7,055 bases of DNA from NCBI GenBank assembly GCA_019242065.1, contig JAFAWJ010000041.1, positions 1 to 7,055 on the forward strand. The letters are read 5' to 3'. A model generated the notes under the pieces. It ran no database searches and was not told where the DNA came from. It was given only the letters and a program-made list of their open reading frames with translations. The first letter of the stretch is position 1, and every line of letters starts with the position of its first letter. The position numbers and the translations under genes were made by a program. Source of the DNA: Chloroflexota bacterium (lineage in GTDB: Bacteria; Chloroflexota; UBA6077; CF-72). This document shows positions 1-5,688 of this stretch, one piece after another.

Positions 1-672
1 GCCCAGCTCGGTCACGTCGGTTGGCACGTTCGGCACGCTCTGTGCGCCGTCGGCCATCACCACCGCGCCCACGCGGTGCGCCAGGTCGGAGATCTCGGGC
101 AGGTTCGAAATCGTGCCCAGCACGTTCGAGGCATGCGCAATGGCTACTACGCGCGTCCGCGGGCCCAGTAGCCGCCGATAGTGGTCGAGGTCGACCGTGC
201 CATCGGGTGTCAGCTGGATCAGCCGAATGCGGGCCCCGGTCTCCTGCGCGACGCGCTGCCACGGCACCAGGTTGGAGTGATGCTCGAGCGTGCTGGCCAG
301 GATCTCGTCGCCCGGCTTGAGATTGGCGCGGCCCCAGCACACGGCCACGAGGTTGATCGCCTCGGTCGTGTTGCGCACGAAGACGAGTTCTTCGGGCGAG
401 CGGGCCCCGACAAAACGGGCGACGCGCTCGCGGGCGGCCTCGTACAGGTCGGTGGACTCGACGCTGAGCGTGTGGACGCCGCGGTGCACATTGGCATTGG
501 TGGTGGTGTAGAAGTCGACCAGGGCATCGATGACCTGACGCGGCTTTTGCGTGGTCGCGGCATTGTCCAGATAGATGAGCGGACGACCATTGACCTGGCG
601 CTGAAGGATGGGAAAGTCGGCACGAATCCGCTCCAGATCCAGCGCGGCGGTCTGTAGAGCAGTGCCTGGCAT
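1..672 (-). CDS. sufS: Cysteine desulfurase, SufS/CsdA type (N-terminal part, cut by left window edge)
   Basis: This is a PLP-dependent class V aminotransferase-fold enzyme. The family takes sulfur from L-cysteine as an enzyme persulfide and passes it to the Fe-S cluster (SUF) machinery in the cytoplasm. Reading the minus strand from the ATG at 672 gives 224 uninterrupted codons to the window edge. Visible family signatures are YLDNAATTQKP (residues 34-44), NVHRGVHTLS (61-70), NTTEAINLV (101-109), the LEHHSNLVPWQ segment (129-139) that carries the PLP-stacking histidine, and the ADGAQSVPN strand near residue 210. The PLP-binding lysine and the persulfide cysteine lie outside the window, so catalytic competence cannot be judged; family members are about 400 residues long. 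A GTG two codons upstream (676-678) is an alternative start, in phase with an upstream TAG, and fits a leaderless message better than the ATG. The gene is divergent from purK, and no sufBCD genes are seen. Relation to SufS is clear; SufS versus CsdA is less so. Confidence 0.9.
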   Translation of the reverse strand, partial: MPGTALQTAALDLERIRADFPILQRQVNGRPLIYLDNAATTQKPRQVIDALVDFYTTTNANVHRGVHTLSVESTDLYEAARERVARFVGARSPEELVFVRNTTEAINLVAVCWGRANLKPGDEILASTLEHHSNLVPWQRVAQETGARIRLIQLTPDGTVDLDHYRRLLGPRTRVVAIAHASNVLGTISNLPEISDLAHRVGAVVMADGAQSVPNVPTDVTELG

Positions 673-685
673 GGCCACGAGCTAA

Positions 686-694
686 ATCATACCA
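686..694 (-). promoter_or_regulatory. Extended -10 promoter element of sufS
   Basis: On the minus strand the sequence TGGTATGAT reads as an extended -10: a TGn motif directly before TATGAT, which matches TATAAT at five of six positions. No good -35 hexamer sits 16-18 bp upstream, which is acceptable for extended -10 promoters. Exactly 7 nt separate the hexamer from the GTG at 676-678, so the predicted first transcribed base falls on or next to the start codon. The local AT-rich patch (683-709) stands out from the GC-rich surroundings. Confidence 0.6.
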
Positions 695-784
695 AATTAG
701 TCGGAATTCTGGAAGGTCGCGCGCCGCCTGGACTGCGCTCTGCCACCCTGGGCGTCACGGGTCCTGGTGCATTCCAGGGCGGAT

Positions 785-790
785 TAGCAT
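785..790 (+). promoter_or_regulatory. Probable -10 element of the purK-purE operon
   Basis: TAGCAT matches the -10 consensus at four of six positions and is followed by a 7 nt spacer and then the purK ATG at 798. This is the same geometry as at sufS on the other strand. No recognisable -35 is present, and no purine-box or riboswitch-like structure was recognised in the 673-797 region. The call rests mainly on spacing and on the lack of any ribosome-binding site before purK. Confidence 0.4.
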
Positions 791-797
791 TGGCTCC

Positions 798-1934
798 ATG
801 GGGCCGCTAGGAATCCTGGGTGGGGGACAGCTCGGGCGCATGACGCTCCAGGCCGCCAGTCGTCTCGGAATCGACGTGGTCATCGCCGAGCGGTTCGCGG
901 ATTCGCCCGCGGCACGACTGACCTCGCAGTCACTCGTCTTCCCCAACGGCTGGGACGATCCGCGTCAGCTCGACGAACTGGCGCGACTGACATCCGTGGT
1001 GACCCTCGAAAGCGAGTTCGTCGACTGGCGCGTCCTGGAGGCCCTCGACGAGCGCGGCGTCCCAGTCAGGCCCACGCCGGCGTGTATCGGGGTCGTCCAG
1101 GACAAGCTGCTGCAGAAGCAAGCCCTCGCCCGCGCCGAGCTGCCCGTGCCCGCCTTCAGCGAAATCGCCAGTCCAGACCACCTGCGCAGCGTCGGCGACG
1201 AGCTCGGCTGGCCGCTGATGTTGAAGGCGCGCCGCGATGGTTACGACGGCCGCGGCAACGTGGTCGTGCACGCTCGCGACGAGTGCGAGTCGGCCTGCCA
1301 GCGCCTGGGTTGGCCCGAGCGCGCGCTGTACGCCGAAGCGTTCATCGATTTCGAGCGCGAGCTGGCCTCGCTCGTCGTGCGCAGCCTGGACGGTTCAACG
1401 CAGCAGTACCCGGTGGTCGAAACGATCCAGGACCCCGGACTGCACATCTGCCGCGAGGTGCTGGCGCCCGCCGACGTGTCCGAAGGCGCCGTCCGGCAGG
1501 CGGCCAGCATTGCGCGCGCGGCCGTGGAGGCGGTCGACGGTCTGGGCGCCTTCGGCGTGGAGATGTTCCTGCTGACCGACGGGCAGGTCGTCGTCAACGA
1601 GCTCGCCCCACGGCCGCACAACTCGGCGCACTACACGATCGACGCGTGCTGGAGCTCCCAGTTCGACAATCACGTGCGAGCCGTGCTCGGCCTGCCACTG
1701 GGCGACACCGGACTACGCGAACCGGCGGCCGTCATGGTTAATCTCCTCGGCACGTCGAGCGACCCTCTCGACGCCGCGGCGGCGCTCGAAGCCGAGCCGG
1801 GCATCTTCGTGCACCTCTACGGCAAAGCCGACAACCGGCCCGGACGCAAGATGGGCCACGTCACTGCCGTCGGCAGCACGCTGCTTGACGCTCGCGAGCG
1901 GGCCACGTCGGCCGCCGGCCGTGTGCGCGTATGA
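798..1934 (+). CDS. purK: N5-carboxyaminoimidazole ribonucleotide synthase, PurK
   Basis: PurK is an ATP-grasp enzyme of de novo purine synthesis that carboxylates AIR with ATP and bicarbonate to give N5-CAIR, the substrate of PurE. The 378-residue length is normal for the family. The N-terminal nucleotide-binding loop [11 protein letters not shown] is at residues 5-15. The conserved DK-containing segment (VQDKLLQK) begins the central domain. The ATP-grasp lysine segment [12 protein letters not shown] is near 143-154, and the metal/substrate-binding stretch [17 protein letters not shown] is near 267-283. The C-terminal domain ends with a [15 protein letters not shown] motif. All the key blocks I can check are present, so the gene looks intact. 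The ATG at 798 directly precedes the glycine-rich loop; no Shine-Dalgarno sequence is seen and a -10-like hexamer lies 7 nt upstream, suggesting leaderless translation. The stop codon overlaps the purE start by 4 bp. The order purK then purE is the reverse of the common purE-purK arrangement. Confidence 0.96.
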   Translation: MGPLGILGGGQLGRMTLQAASRLGIDVVIAERFADSPAARLTSQSLVFPNGWDDPRQLDELARLTSVVTLESEFVDWRVLEALDERGVPVRPTPACIGVVQDKLLQKQALARAELPVPAFSEIASPDHLRSVGDELGWPLMLKARRDGYDGRGNVVVHARDECESACQRLGWPERALYAEAFIDFERELASLVVRSLDGSTQQYPVVETIQDPGLHICREVLAPADVSEGAVRQAASIARAAVEAVDGLGAFGVEMFLLTDGQVVVNELAPRPHNSAHYTIDACWSSQFDNHVRAVLGLPLGDTGLREPAAVMVNLLGTSSDPLDAAAALEAEPGIFVHLYGKADNRPGRKMGHVTAVGSTLLDARERATSAAGRVRV

Positions 1935-2437
1935 CGCCCGCACAGCCGACCGTCGGCATCGCCATGGGCAGCACCTCCGACCTGCCCACGCTCCAACCCG
2001 CCGCGGACATCCTCGAACGCTTTGGGGTCGCCCACGAGCTGCGCGTGCTCTCGGCGCACCGCACGCCGGAAGCGATGGCGAGCTATGCACGCGATGCCGC
2101 CAGCCGCGGCTTGCGGGTCCTGATCGCCGGTGCTGGCGGCGCCGCGCACCTGCCAGGCATGCTGGCCGCCAACACGCCCCTGCCCGTGATCGGCGTGCCC
2201 GTGCCGACGACGAACCTGAACGGTCTGGACGCGCTGCTGTCGATCGTCCAGATGCCGCGTGGCGTGCCCGTGGCTACGGTGGCTATCGGCGGCGGTTTGA
2301 ACGCCGGTCTGCTGGCTGTCCAGATCCTGGCCAGCGCTGACGCGGCACTGCGCCAACAGGTGGTCGACTACAAAGACGAGCTGGCCGCCACGGCCCGCGA
2401 GCAAGACGCCGCGCTCAGAGCGCGCCGCCTGTCGTAA
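1931..2437 (+). CDS. purE: N5-CAIR mutase, class I PurE
   Basis: PurE converts N5-CAIR to CAIR in de novo purine synthesis. The class I type, which works together with PurK, is the one expected here. The protein has 168 residues, close to the usual 160-170. Signature motifs are MGSTSD (12-17), SAHRTPE (41-47, with the catalytic histidine at 43), [11 protein letters not shown] (67-77) and the [19 protein letters not shown] segment (about 112-130). The start ATG lies inside the purK stop (an ATGA overlap), with no ribosome-binding site visible, so translation is probably coupled to purK. The 3' end overlaps the convergent membrane-protein gene by 23 bp. A 6-bp perfect hairpin (2410-2424) sits in that overlap but lacks a U-tract, so where transcription ends is unclear. 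Confidence 0.96.
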   Translation: MTPAQPTVGIAMGSTSDLPTLQPAADILERFGVAHELRVLSAHRTPEAMASYARDAASRGLRVLIAGAGGAAHLPGMLAANTPLPVIGVPVPTTNLNGLDALLSIVQMPRGVPVATVAIGGGLNAGLLAVQILASADAALRQQVVDYKDELAATAREQDAALRARRLS

Positions 2438-2777
2438 TCGCCCGAATAGCCAGACCGGCCATGAACAGGCTGGCCAGCCCGAACGCCAGCGGTCGCGAGA
2501 CCTTCTTGTCGACGATGTACGACATCACCAGTGGCAAGGTCAGAATGACCGATGCACCGTACAGGAAATGCAGGTTATCCAGGGGTCGGTCGCCGCTCAG
2601 GACCAGTACCAGACCGATCAGCGCCTGCACCAGCCCCAGGCCCACGCCGATCACCAGTCCACCGCGGTAGCTCGGCGTCAGCGGCGACTTGCGGATCCCA
2701 AGGTAGACGCCCCACAGGCCGAGGATGGCGTAATACAGCACCAGCGAAATCGCGAAGCGCTGGTGGAGGTCGACCAC
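2415..2777 (-). CDS. Small four-helix membrane protein of unknown function
   Basis: I do not recognise the family. The 120-residue product is strongly hydrophobic, with four predicted membrane helices at about residues 8-27, 38-62, 69-90 and 96-115, joined by short basic or polar loops. Histidines occur near membrane boundaries (DLHQRF at the N-terminus and NLHFLYG before helix 3), which could suit haem or metal binding, but this is speculative because similar small membrane proteins without cofactors are common. The start is GTG at 2775-2777, 6 nt after the stop of the upstream CxxC gene, with a weak AAGG four bases before it; the two are almost certainly co-transcribed. The C-terminal codons overlap the purE 3' end on the opposite strand. 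The pattern of hydrophobic periods and a conventional operon gap argue that this is a real gene. Confidence 0.8.
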   Translation of the reverse strand: MVDLHQRFAISLVLYYAILGLWGVYLGIRKSPLTPSYRGGLVIGVGLGLVQALIGLVLVLSGDRPLDNLHFLYGASVILTLPLVMSYIVDKKVSRPLAFGLASLFMAGLAIRAITTGGAL

Positions 2778-2783
2778 GCTGCC

Positions 2784-3137
2784 TTAGAACAGCTCGGCCT
2801 GCTCGAGGTCCTCGGCCGGCACCAGCATCAGGTCGATGCGCGGCTCGGTCTCCGGCTCGACCAGCTCGTCGACCTCGTCGTCGTCCTCGGCTTTCGGGCG
2901 AATGCGCGGCTCGTACGGCCCCGTCTCGTTGGGATACAGCAATGCGCCGCGTTCGTCGAGGCGCAGCCCCTTGCGTTCGGCCCAGCGCGGCCACTCGGGG
3001 CAGACCAGCGCGTGCCCGCGACGCCAGTCGATCAACCGCCCACCCAGCGAGTGCTCTGAAGACGCGGTCAGCCCCACCGCTCCGCACAACCGACACCGCG
3101 CGGAAATCTCGGTAAATGGATACCTGAGTCGGCTCAC
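2784..3137 (-). CDS. Small CxxC protein with acidic C-terminal tail, unknown function
   Basis: No family was recognised. The 117-residue protein has a CRLC pair (Cys15, Cys18), then His29, His42 and Cys46 (ALVCPEWPRW). This could be a small zinc-binding knuckle of C2HC type, but only one cysteine follows the first pair, so metal binding is uncertain. Residues 83-100 are very acidic (EDDDEVDELVEPE), probably a disordered tail. No membrane helix or signal peptide is seen. The start chosen is GTG at 3135-3137; a TAGAGT hexamer lies 8 nt upstream and no ribosome-binding site is visible. It is the first gene of a two-gene unit with the membrane protein at 2415-2777 (6 nt gap). Other long frames cover the same bases on both strands, but they are arginine/proline-rich and lack operon-like spacing, so this frame is preferred. 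Confidence 0.72.
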   Translation of the reverse strand: MSRLRYPFTEISARCRLCGAVGLTASSEHSLGGRLIDWRRGHALVCPEWPRWAERKGLRLDERGALLYPNETGPYEPRIRPKAEDDDEVDELVEPETEPRIDLMLVPAEDLEQAELF

Positions 3138-3145
3138 CCGCTCAC

Positions 3146-3151
3146 ACTCTA
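3146..3151 (-). promoter_or_regulatory. Possible -10 element for the CxxC/membrane gene pair
   Basis: On the minus strand, TAGAGT (four of six matches to TATAAT) lies 8 nt before the GTG at 3137. This is nearly the same spacing as at sufS and purK. No -35 hexamer is convincing. It faces away from the candidate promoter at 3183-3188. Confidence 0.35.
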
Positions 3152-3182
3152 CCCGGTTTTCGCGCGCATCGAGCGTCTAACT

Positions 3183-3188
3183 TAGAAT
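3183..3188 (+). promoter_or_regulatory. Probable -10 element of the UbiA-family gene
   Basis: TAGAAT matches TATAAT at five of six positions and sits in the short AT-richer patch of the 70 bp divergent region. Transcription would begin near 3195, giving a leader of roughly 12 nt before the ATG at 3208. That leader is a CA/CC-rich run with no Shine-Dalgarno sequence. No clear -35 is seen. Confidence 0.45.
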
Positions 3189-3207
3189 CTCGCCACACCA
3201 CACCACG

Positions 3208-4128
3208 ATGGGCGAGGTCGCCGCCAGCCCGCCGCGGGCACACTCCACCTCAACGCTTTCCGCGCGCGCGGTCCTGGTCGCCATGCGCCCGCGGCAGTGG
3301 CCCAAGAACGGCCTGGTGTTCATCGCCCTGGCGTTCACGCTGAACATCCAGGACATCTCGCTGCTGGTGCGCAGCGTGGCCACGTTCGTGTGCTTCTGCG
3401 CCCTGTCGAGTGCTGGTTACCTGCTCAACGACGTCCTCGACATCCAGGCCGACCGCGCGCATCCCACCAAACGCCTGCGGCCGATCGCCGCCGGCCAGGT
3501 GCCCGTCACCCTGGCCCTATGGCTGGGCGTGGTGCTGGTCGGCGTGGGGCTGCTCGGCACGTTCCTGCTCAGCGTGTCGCTGGGCTGGCTGGCGCTGGCC
3601 TACGTGCTGCTGACGGCCGTTTACAGCACGACGCTCAAGCACATGATCTTGCTGGACATCTTCGGGATCGCCGCGGGCTTCGTCCTGCGCGCGGCGGCCG
3701 GCGCCGTGGCGATCGACGTACCCATCTCCCCATGGCTGTATATCGCCACGCTGCTCGGCGCCCTCCTGCTCGCTCTGGGCAAACGCCGCACCGAGATCGA
3801 GACCCTGGGCACCGAGGCGCCCGGCCATCGACGGAACTTGCAGTCGTACACGATCGAGTTCATCGACCAGTTGATCCTGCTGGTCAGCAGCGCGGCGCTG
3901 ATGACCTATGCCCTGTACACCTTTTCGGCCGACAACCTGCCCAAGAATCACTCGATGATGCTGACCATCCCCGTCGTGATGTACGGCCTGTTCCGCTATC
4001 TGTTCCTGATGCGCGAGGGCGACGTGGGTGGCGCGCCCGAAGAGCTGCTGTTCCGCGATCGGCCGCTGCTGGTGGCGGTGGTGATCTGGGCGGTGCTCGC
4101 GGTCACGATTCTGTACCTGGGACGCTGA
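3208..4128 (+). CDS. UbiA-family prenyltransferase, decaprenyl-phosphate phosphoribosyltransferase-like
   Basis: This is an integral membrane enzyme of the UbiA superfamily. It most resembles the group that transfers 5-phosphoribose from PRPP to a polyprenyl phosphate (the mycobacterial Rv3806c type, which supplies arabinofuranose donors for cell-wall glycans). The 306 residues contain the group's opening motif MRPRQWPKN (26-34), the first Asp-rich motif NDVLDIQAD (74-82) followed by HPTKRLRPIAAG (85-96), and the second motif YSTTLKH..LLD (139-150). A GFVLRAAAGA helix (157-166) and LGKRRTE (190-196) follow. About eight to nine hydrophobic helices are visible, as expected. The ATG at 3208 gives a polar 20-residue N-terminus; the internal methionine at residue 26 lies at the conserved motif and is too late to be the likely start. 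The 3' end overlaps a convergent membrane-protein gene by 26 bp. The superfamily is certain; PRPP rather than an aromatic acceptor is inferred from the motif set. No other arabinose-pathway gene is adjacent. Confidence 0.88.
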   Translation: MGEVAASPPRAHSTSTLSARAVLVAMRPRQWPKNGLVFIALAFTLNIQDISLLVRSVATFVCFCALSSAGYLLNDVLDIQADRAHPTKRLRPIAAGQVPVTLALWLGVVLVGVGLLGTFLLSVSLGWLALAYVLLTAVYSTTLKHMILLDIFGIAAGFVLRAAAGAVAIDVPISPWLYIATLLGALLLALGKRRTEIETLGTEAPGHRRNLQSYTIEFIDQLILLVSSAALMTYALYTFSADNLPKNHSMMLTIPVVMYGLFRYLFLMREGDVGGAPEELLFRDRPLLVAVVIWAVLAVTILYLGR

Positions 4129-4720
4129 CGATCGTGGCCAGCGCGCCACACACCAGGGTGGTGATCAGGCCGGCCGCCCAGACCGTCGGCCCCGACCAGG
4201 TTGCCGGATCCGCGCCGAGGAAAACCTGGTAGTTCGGCTCGACCACCGAAAGCACCAGTCCGAACAGGCCGCCGGCGACCAGGGCGCGGCCGCGCCACAG
4301 GGACCCACTCACGACTGGCCGAGGCCGCTTGCGCCAGACATTGCGACGCCGCGGCCAGACCTCGCTCAGTCCGGCCAGGTGCCCGAGGTGGAGCCACAGG
4401 CCGAGGTCGAAGGCGATCGCTGGAATCAGCAGCAGGGGCGGCGGCGGCAGGCCCGGCGCGAGCAGGCTGATCGTCGCGCGCGGCAACAGATACGCGCCGC
4501 ACGTCGCGGTGGCCGCGCCCGGCACACGCACGATGCGTTCGGCGATCGCGAGCGGCATCAGCGCCGTCACGCCGAGAACCGCCAGGTCCGGAATTGGCTT
4601 CTGGATCGGGCCGATGAGCACCTGGCCGACGGCCAGGAACCCGGCGCACGCCAACAGGATCAACCCTCCCGACGGAGTTAGCCCGGGCCAGGGCCCCGAC
4701 CGATACGCACTACCCTTCAC
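4103..4720 (-). CDS. Multi-pass membrane protein of unknown function
   Basis: I do not recognise this family. The 205-residue product has about six hydrophobic segments, near residues 19-37, 44-61, 66-88, 93-115, 143-163 and 176-198. A basic cytoplasmic-looking loop (PRRRNVWRKRPRP, about 122-134) splits the protein into a four-helix and a two-helix half. The first 18 residues are polar with no typical signal sequence. The start used is GTG at 4718-4720, only 4 bp from the start codon of the divergent phosphatase gene. A TTG about 20 codons later, preceded by GGGAGG on the minus strand, is a plausible alternative that would remove the polar N-terminus. The last codons overlap the UbiA-family gene by 26 bp. 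The hydrophobic pattern supports a real gene, but there is no functional clue beyond its position next to a lipid-linked sugar enzyme. Confidence 0.72.
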   Translation of the reverse strand: MKGSAYRSGPWPGLTPSGGLILLACAGFLAVGQVLIGPIQKPIPDLAVLGVTALMPLAIAERIVRVPGAATATCGAYLLPRATISLLAPGLPPPPLLLIPAIAFDLGLWLHLGHLAGLSEVWPRRRNVWRKRPRPVVSGSLWRGRALVAGGLFGLVLSVVEPNYQVFLGADPATWSGPTVWAAGLITTLVCGALATIVSVPGTES

Positions 4721-4724
4721 TTCG

Positions 4725-5546
4725 GTGCCGATCCCTCTCGTCGATTACCACGTCCACACCGCCCGCTGCGGCCACGCCCGTGGCGCAATGGAACGCTACG
4801 TCGAGCACGCGATTCAATCCGGCCTGACCGAGCTCGGCTTTTCAGACCACCTGTTCATGTACTGGCTGGCGGCCGATCGCCGCGATCCGGAGCTGGGCAT
4901 GGCCGAGTGGGAGCACGACTTCTACGTCCAAGACGTCGAGCGCTGCCGGGCGCGCTATGCGTCCGACATCAGTATTCGTCTGGCTACTGAGGCCGACTAT
5001 ATTCCCGACCACGAGCGCGAGCTCGAGCGCATCCTGCGCGGGTACGACTGGGACTACGTGATCGGCAGCGTGCACTTCATCGGCGAGTGGGGCTTCGACG
5101 ACGCCCGCTACCTGGCCGAGTTCGAGCGCCGGGACATTGACGCGCTGTACGCCGAGTATTTCGAGCTGGTGGCCGCTTCGGCAGAGACTGGCCTGTTCGA
5201 CACGATTGGCCATAGTGACCTGATCAAGAAGTTCGGGCACCGGCCTGGGGCGGACCAGCAAGCCGCCTATTCAGGGTTCGCCGGCCGACTCGCCCGGGCG
5301 GACGTCTGCGTGGAAGTGAACACCGCGGGCCTGCGCAAGCCCGTCGGCGAGATCTACCCGCATCCCGACCTGCTGCGCGCCTACCAGCTTGCGGGCGTGC
5401 CGGTGACCCTCGGCTCCGATGCCCACGCCCCCACGGAAGTAGCCGCCAACTTGCCCGCCGCCTGCGCCCTGCTGCGCACCGCGGGCTACTCCAGCTACGT
5501 GAGATACGCGCGCCGCGAGAGACAACACGTGGCTCTCCCCACCTGA
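4725..5546 (+). CDS. hisJ: Histidinol-phosphatase, PHP family (HisJ/HisK type)
   Basis: The PHP-type histidinol phosphatase removes phosphate from L-histidinol phosphate, the penultimate stage of histidine synthesis, using a cluster of metal ions. From the GTG at 4725 the protein is 273 residues, a normal length. Metal-ligand motifs are all present: DYHVHT with H17 (7-17), GFSDH (38-42), the ATEADYIPDHE block (87-97), GSVHFI (114-119), DTIGHSDLIKKF (159-170), EVNTAGLRKPVGEIYP (197-212) and GSDAH (230-234). The open frame extends much further upstream (to 4329), but that part is antisense to the membrane gene and is not protein-like, so the GTG just before the first motif is chosen. No good ribosome-binding site is seen. 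No other his genes are near, so the assignment is by family. A related PHP phosphoesterase with another substrate is possible. Confidence 0.88.
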   Translation: MPIPLVDYHVHTARCGHARGAMERYVEHAIQSGLTELGFSDHLFMYWLAADRRDPELGMAEWEHDFYVQDVERCRARYASDISIRLATEADYIPDHERELERILRGYDWDYVIGSVHFIGEWGFDDARYLAEFERRDIDALYAEYFELVAASAETGLFDTIGHSDLIKKFGHRPGADQQAAYSGFAGRLARADVCVEVNTAGLRKPVGEIYPHPDLLRAYQLAGVPVTLGSDAHAPTEVAANLPAACALLRTAGYSSYVRYARRERQHVALPT

Positions 5547-5561
5547 GTTTCACTTTGTGAG

Positions 5562-5591
5562 GTAAAAAAGTCCCCCCTCCCTCTCTGAGAC
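5562..5591. repeat. Degenerate direct repeat, copy 1 (decayed terminator half)
   Basis: This 30-base stretch has the layout GTAAAAAA, two bases, CCCCCCTC, a pyrimidine stretch and TGAGAC. It matches copy 2 at 5648-5675 apart from a two-base length change and a few substitutions. Unlike copy 2, it is not followed by its own inverted arm. Read on the minus strand it is a G-rich run followed by six T residues, and it might pair imperfectly with the C-rich segment opposite 5613-5624 to form a second, weaker terminator. Confidence 0.6.
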
Positions 5592-5619
5592 GAGACCACG
5601 GTCGGATCCAACGGGGCAA

Positions 5620-5634
5620 GGGGGCGGAGCCCCC
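5620..5634. other. Short GC hairpin between the two repeat copies
   Basis: GGGGGC, a GGA loop and GCCCCC form a perfect 6-bp stem. There is no T-run on either side, so it is not a complete intrinsic terminator by itself. It may assist termination or transcript stability at the hisJ-groEL boundary. Confidence 0.5.
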
Positions 5635-5647
5635 AACTCAGATACAC

Positions 5648-5675
5648 GTAAAAAACACCCCCCTCTTCCTGAGAC
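5648..5675. repeat. Degenerate direct repeat, copy 2 (left arm of the groEL terminator)
   Basis: This 28-base copy has the same GTAAAAAA / CCCCCCTC / TGAGAC framework as 5562-5591, 86 bp away. Here the C-rich arm is completed by a perfect inverted arm at 5675-5688, so this copy forms the functional-looking terminator. Confidence 0.6.
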
Positions 5676-5688
5676 AGGAAGAGGGGGG
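5650..5688 (-). terminator. Rho-independent terminator of groEL
   Basis: Positions 5658-5671 and 5675-5688 pair perfectly over 14 bp with a 3-base loop. On the minus strand the stem is followed by TG and six T residues (5655-5650), the expected layout of an intrinsic terminator about 30 nt after the groEL stop. In the plus direction the stem is followed by a G-rich run and not T residues, so it should not act as a standard terminator for hisJ. Confidence 0.88.

Noticed and set aside
219..657. Open frames of 130-158 codons on both strands inside the sufS region
   Set aside because: They are other-frame shadows of sufS. The true frame is open to the left window edge and carries clear desulfurase motifs, while these are low-complexity and lack any family pattern.
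930..2404. Long antisense frames opposite purK and purE (up to 195 codons)
   Set aside because: High GC removes stop codons from antisense frames. The plus-strand genes have complete family motifs, and the antisense products are His/Arg/Gln-rich without recognisable domains.
2855..2895. Simple TCG/GTC-like triplet repetition
   Set aside because: It encodes the acidic Asp/Glu tail of the CxxC protein through GAC/GAG codons and is not a separate repeat element.
2552..3115. Plus-strand frames of 163-187 codons across the CxxC gene, and a 173-codon minus-strand frame
   Set aside because: Arg/Pro/Ala-rich composition typical of shifted GC-rich frames. The minus-strand 117-codon frame has better composition, a CxxC pair and operon spacing.
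3297..4232. A 311-codon plus-strand frame overlapping the UbiA-family gene
   Set aside because: It is the +1-shifted shadow of that gene, rich in Arg, Gly and Ala and with no membrane helices, and it runs into antisense of the neighbouring gene.
4329..4724. A 132-codon N-terminal extension of the histidinol phosphatase
   Set aside because: The extension is antisense to the membrane gene, is Arg/Ser/Pro-rich and precedes the conserved first metal motif that normally sits within about ten residues of the start.
5547..5560. TCAC-TTT-GTGA mini hairpin just after the hisJ stop as its terminator
   Set aside because: A 4-bp stem with no following T-run in the plus direction is too weak to support.
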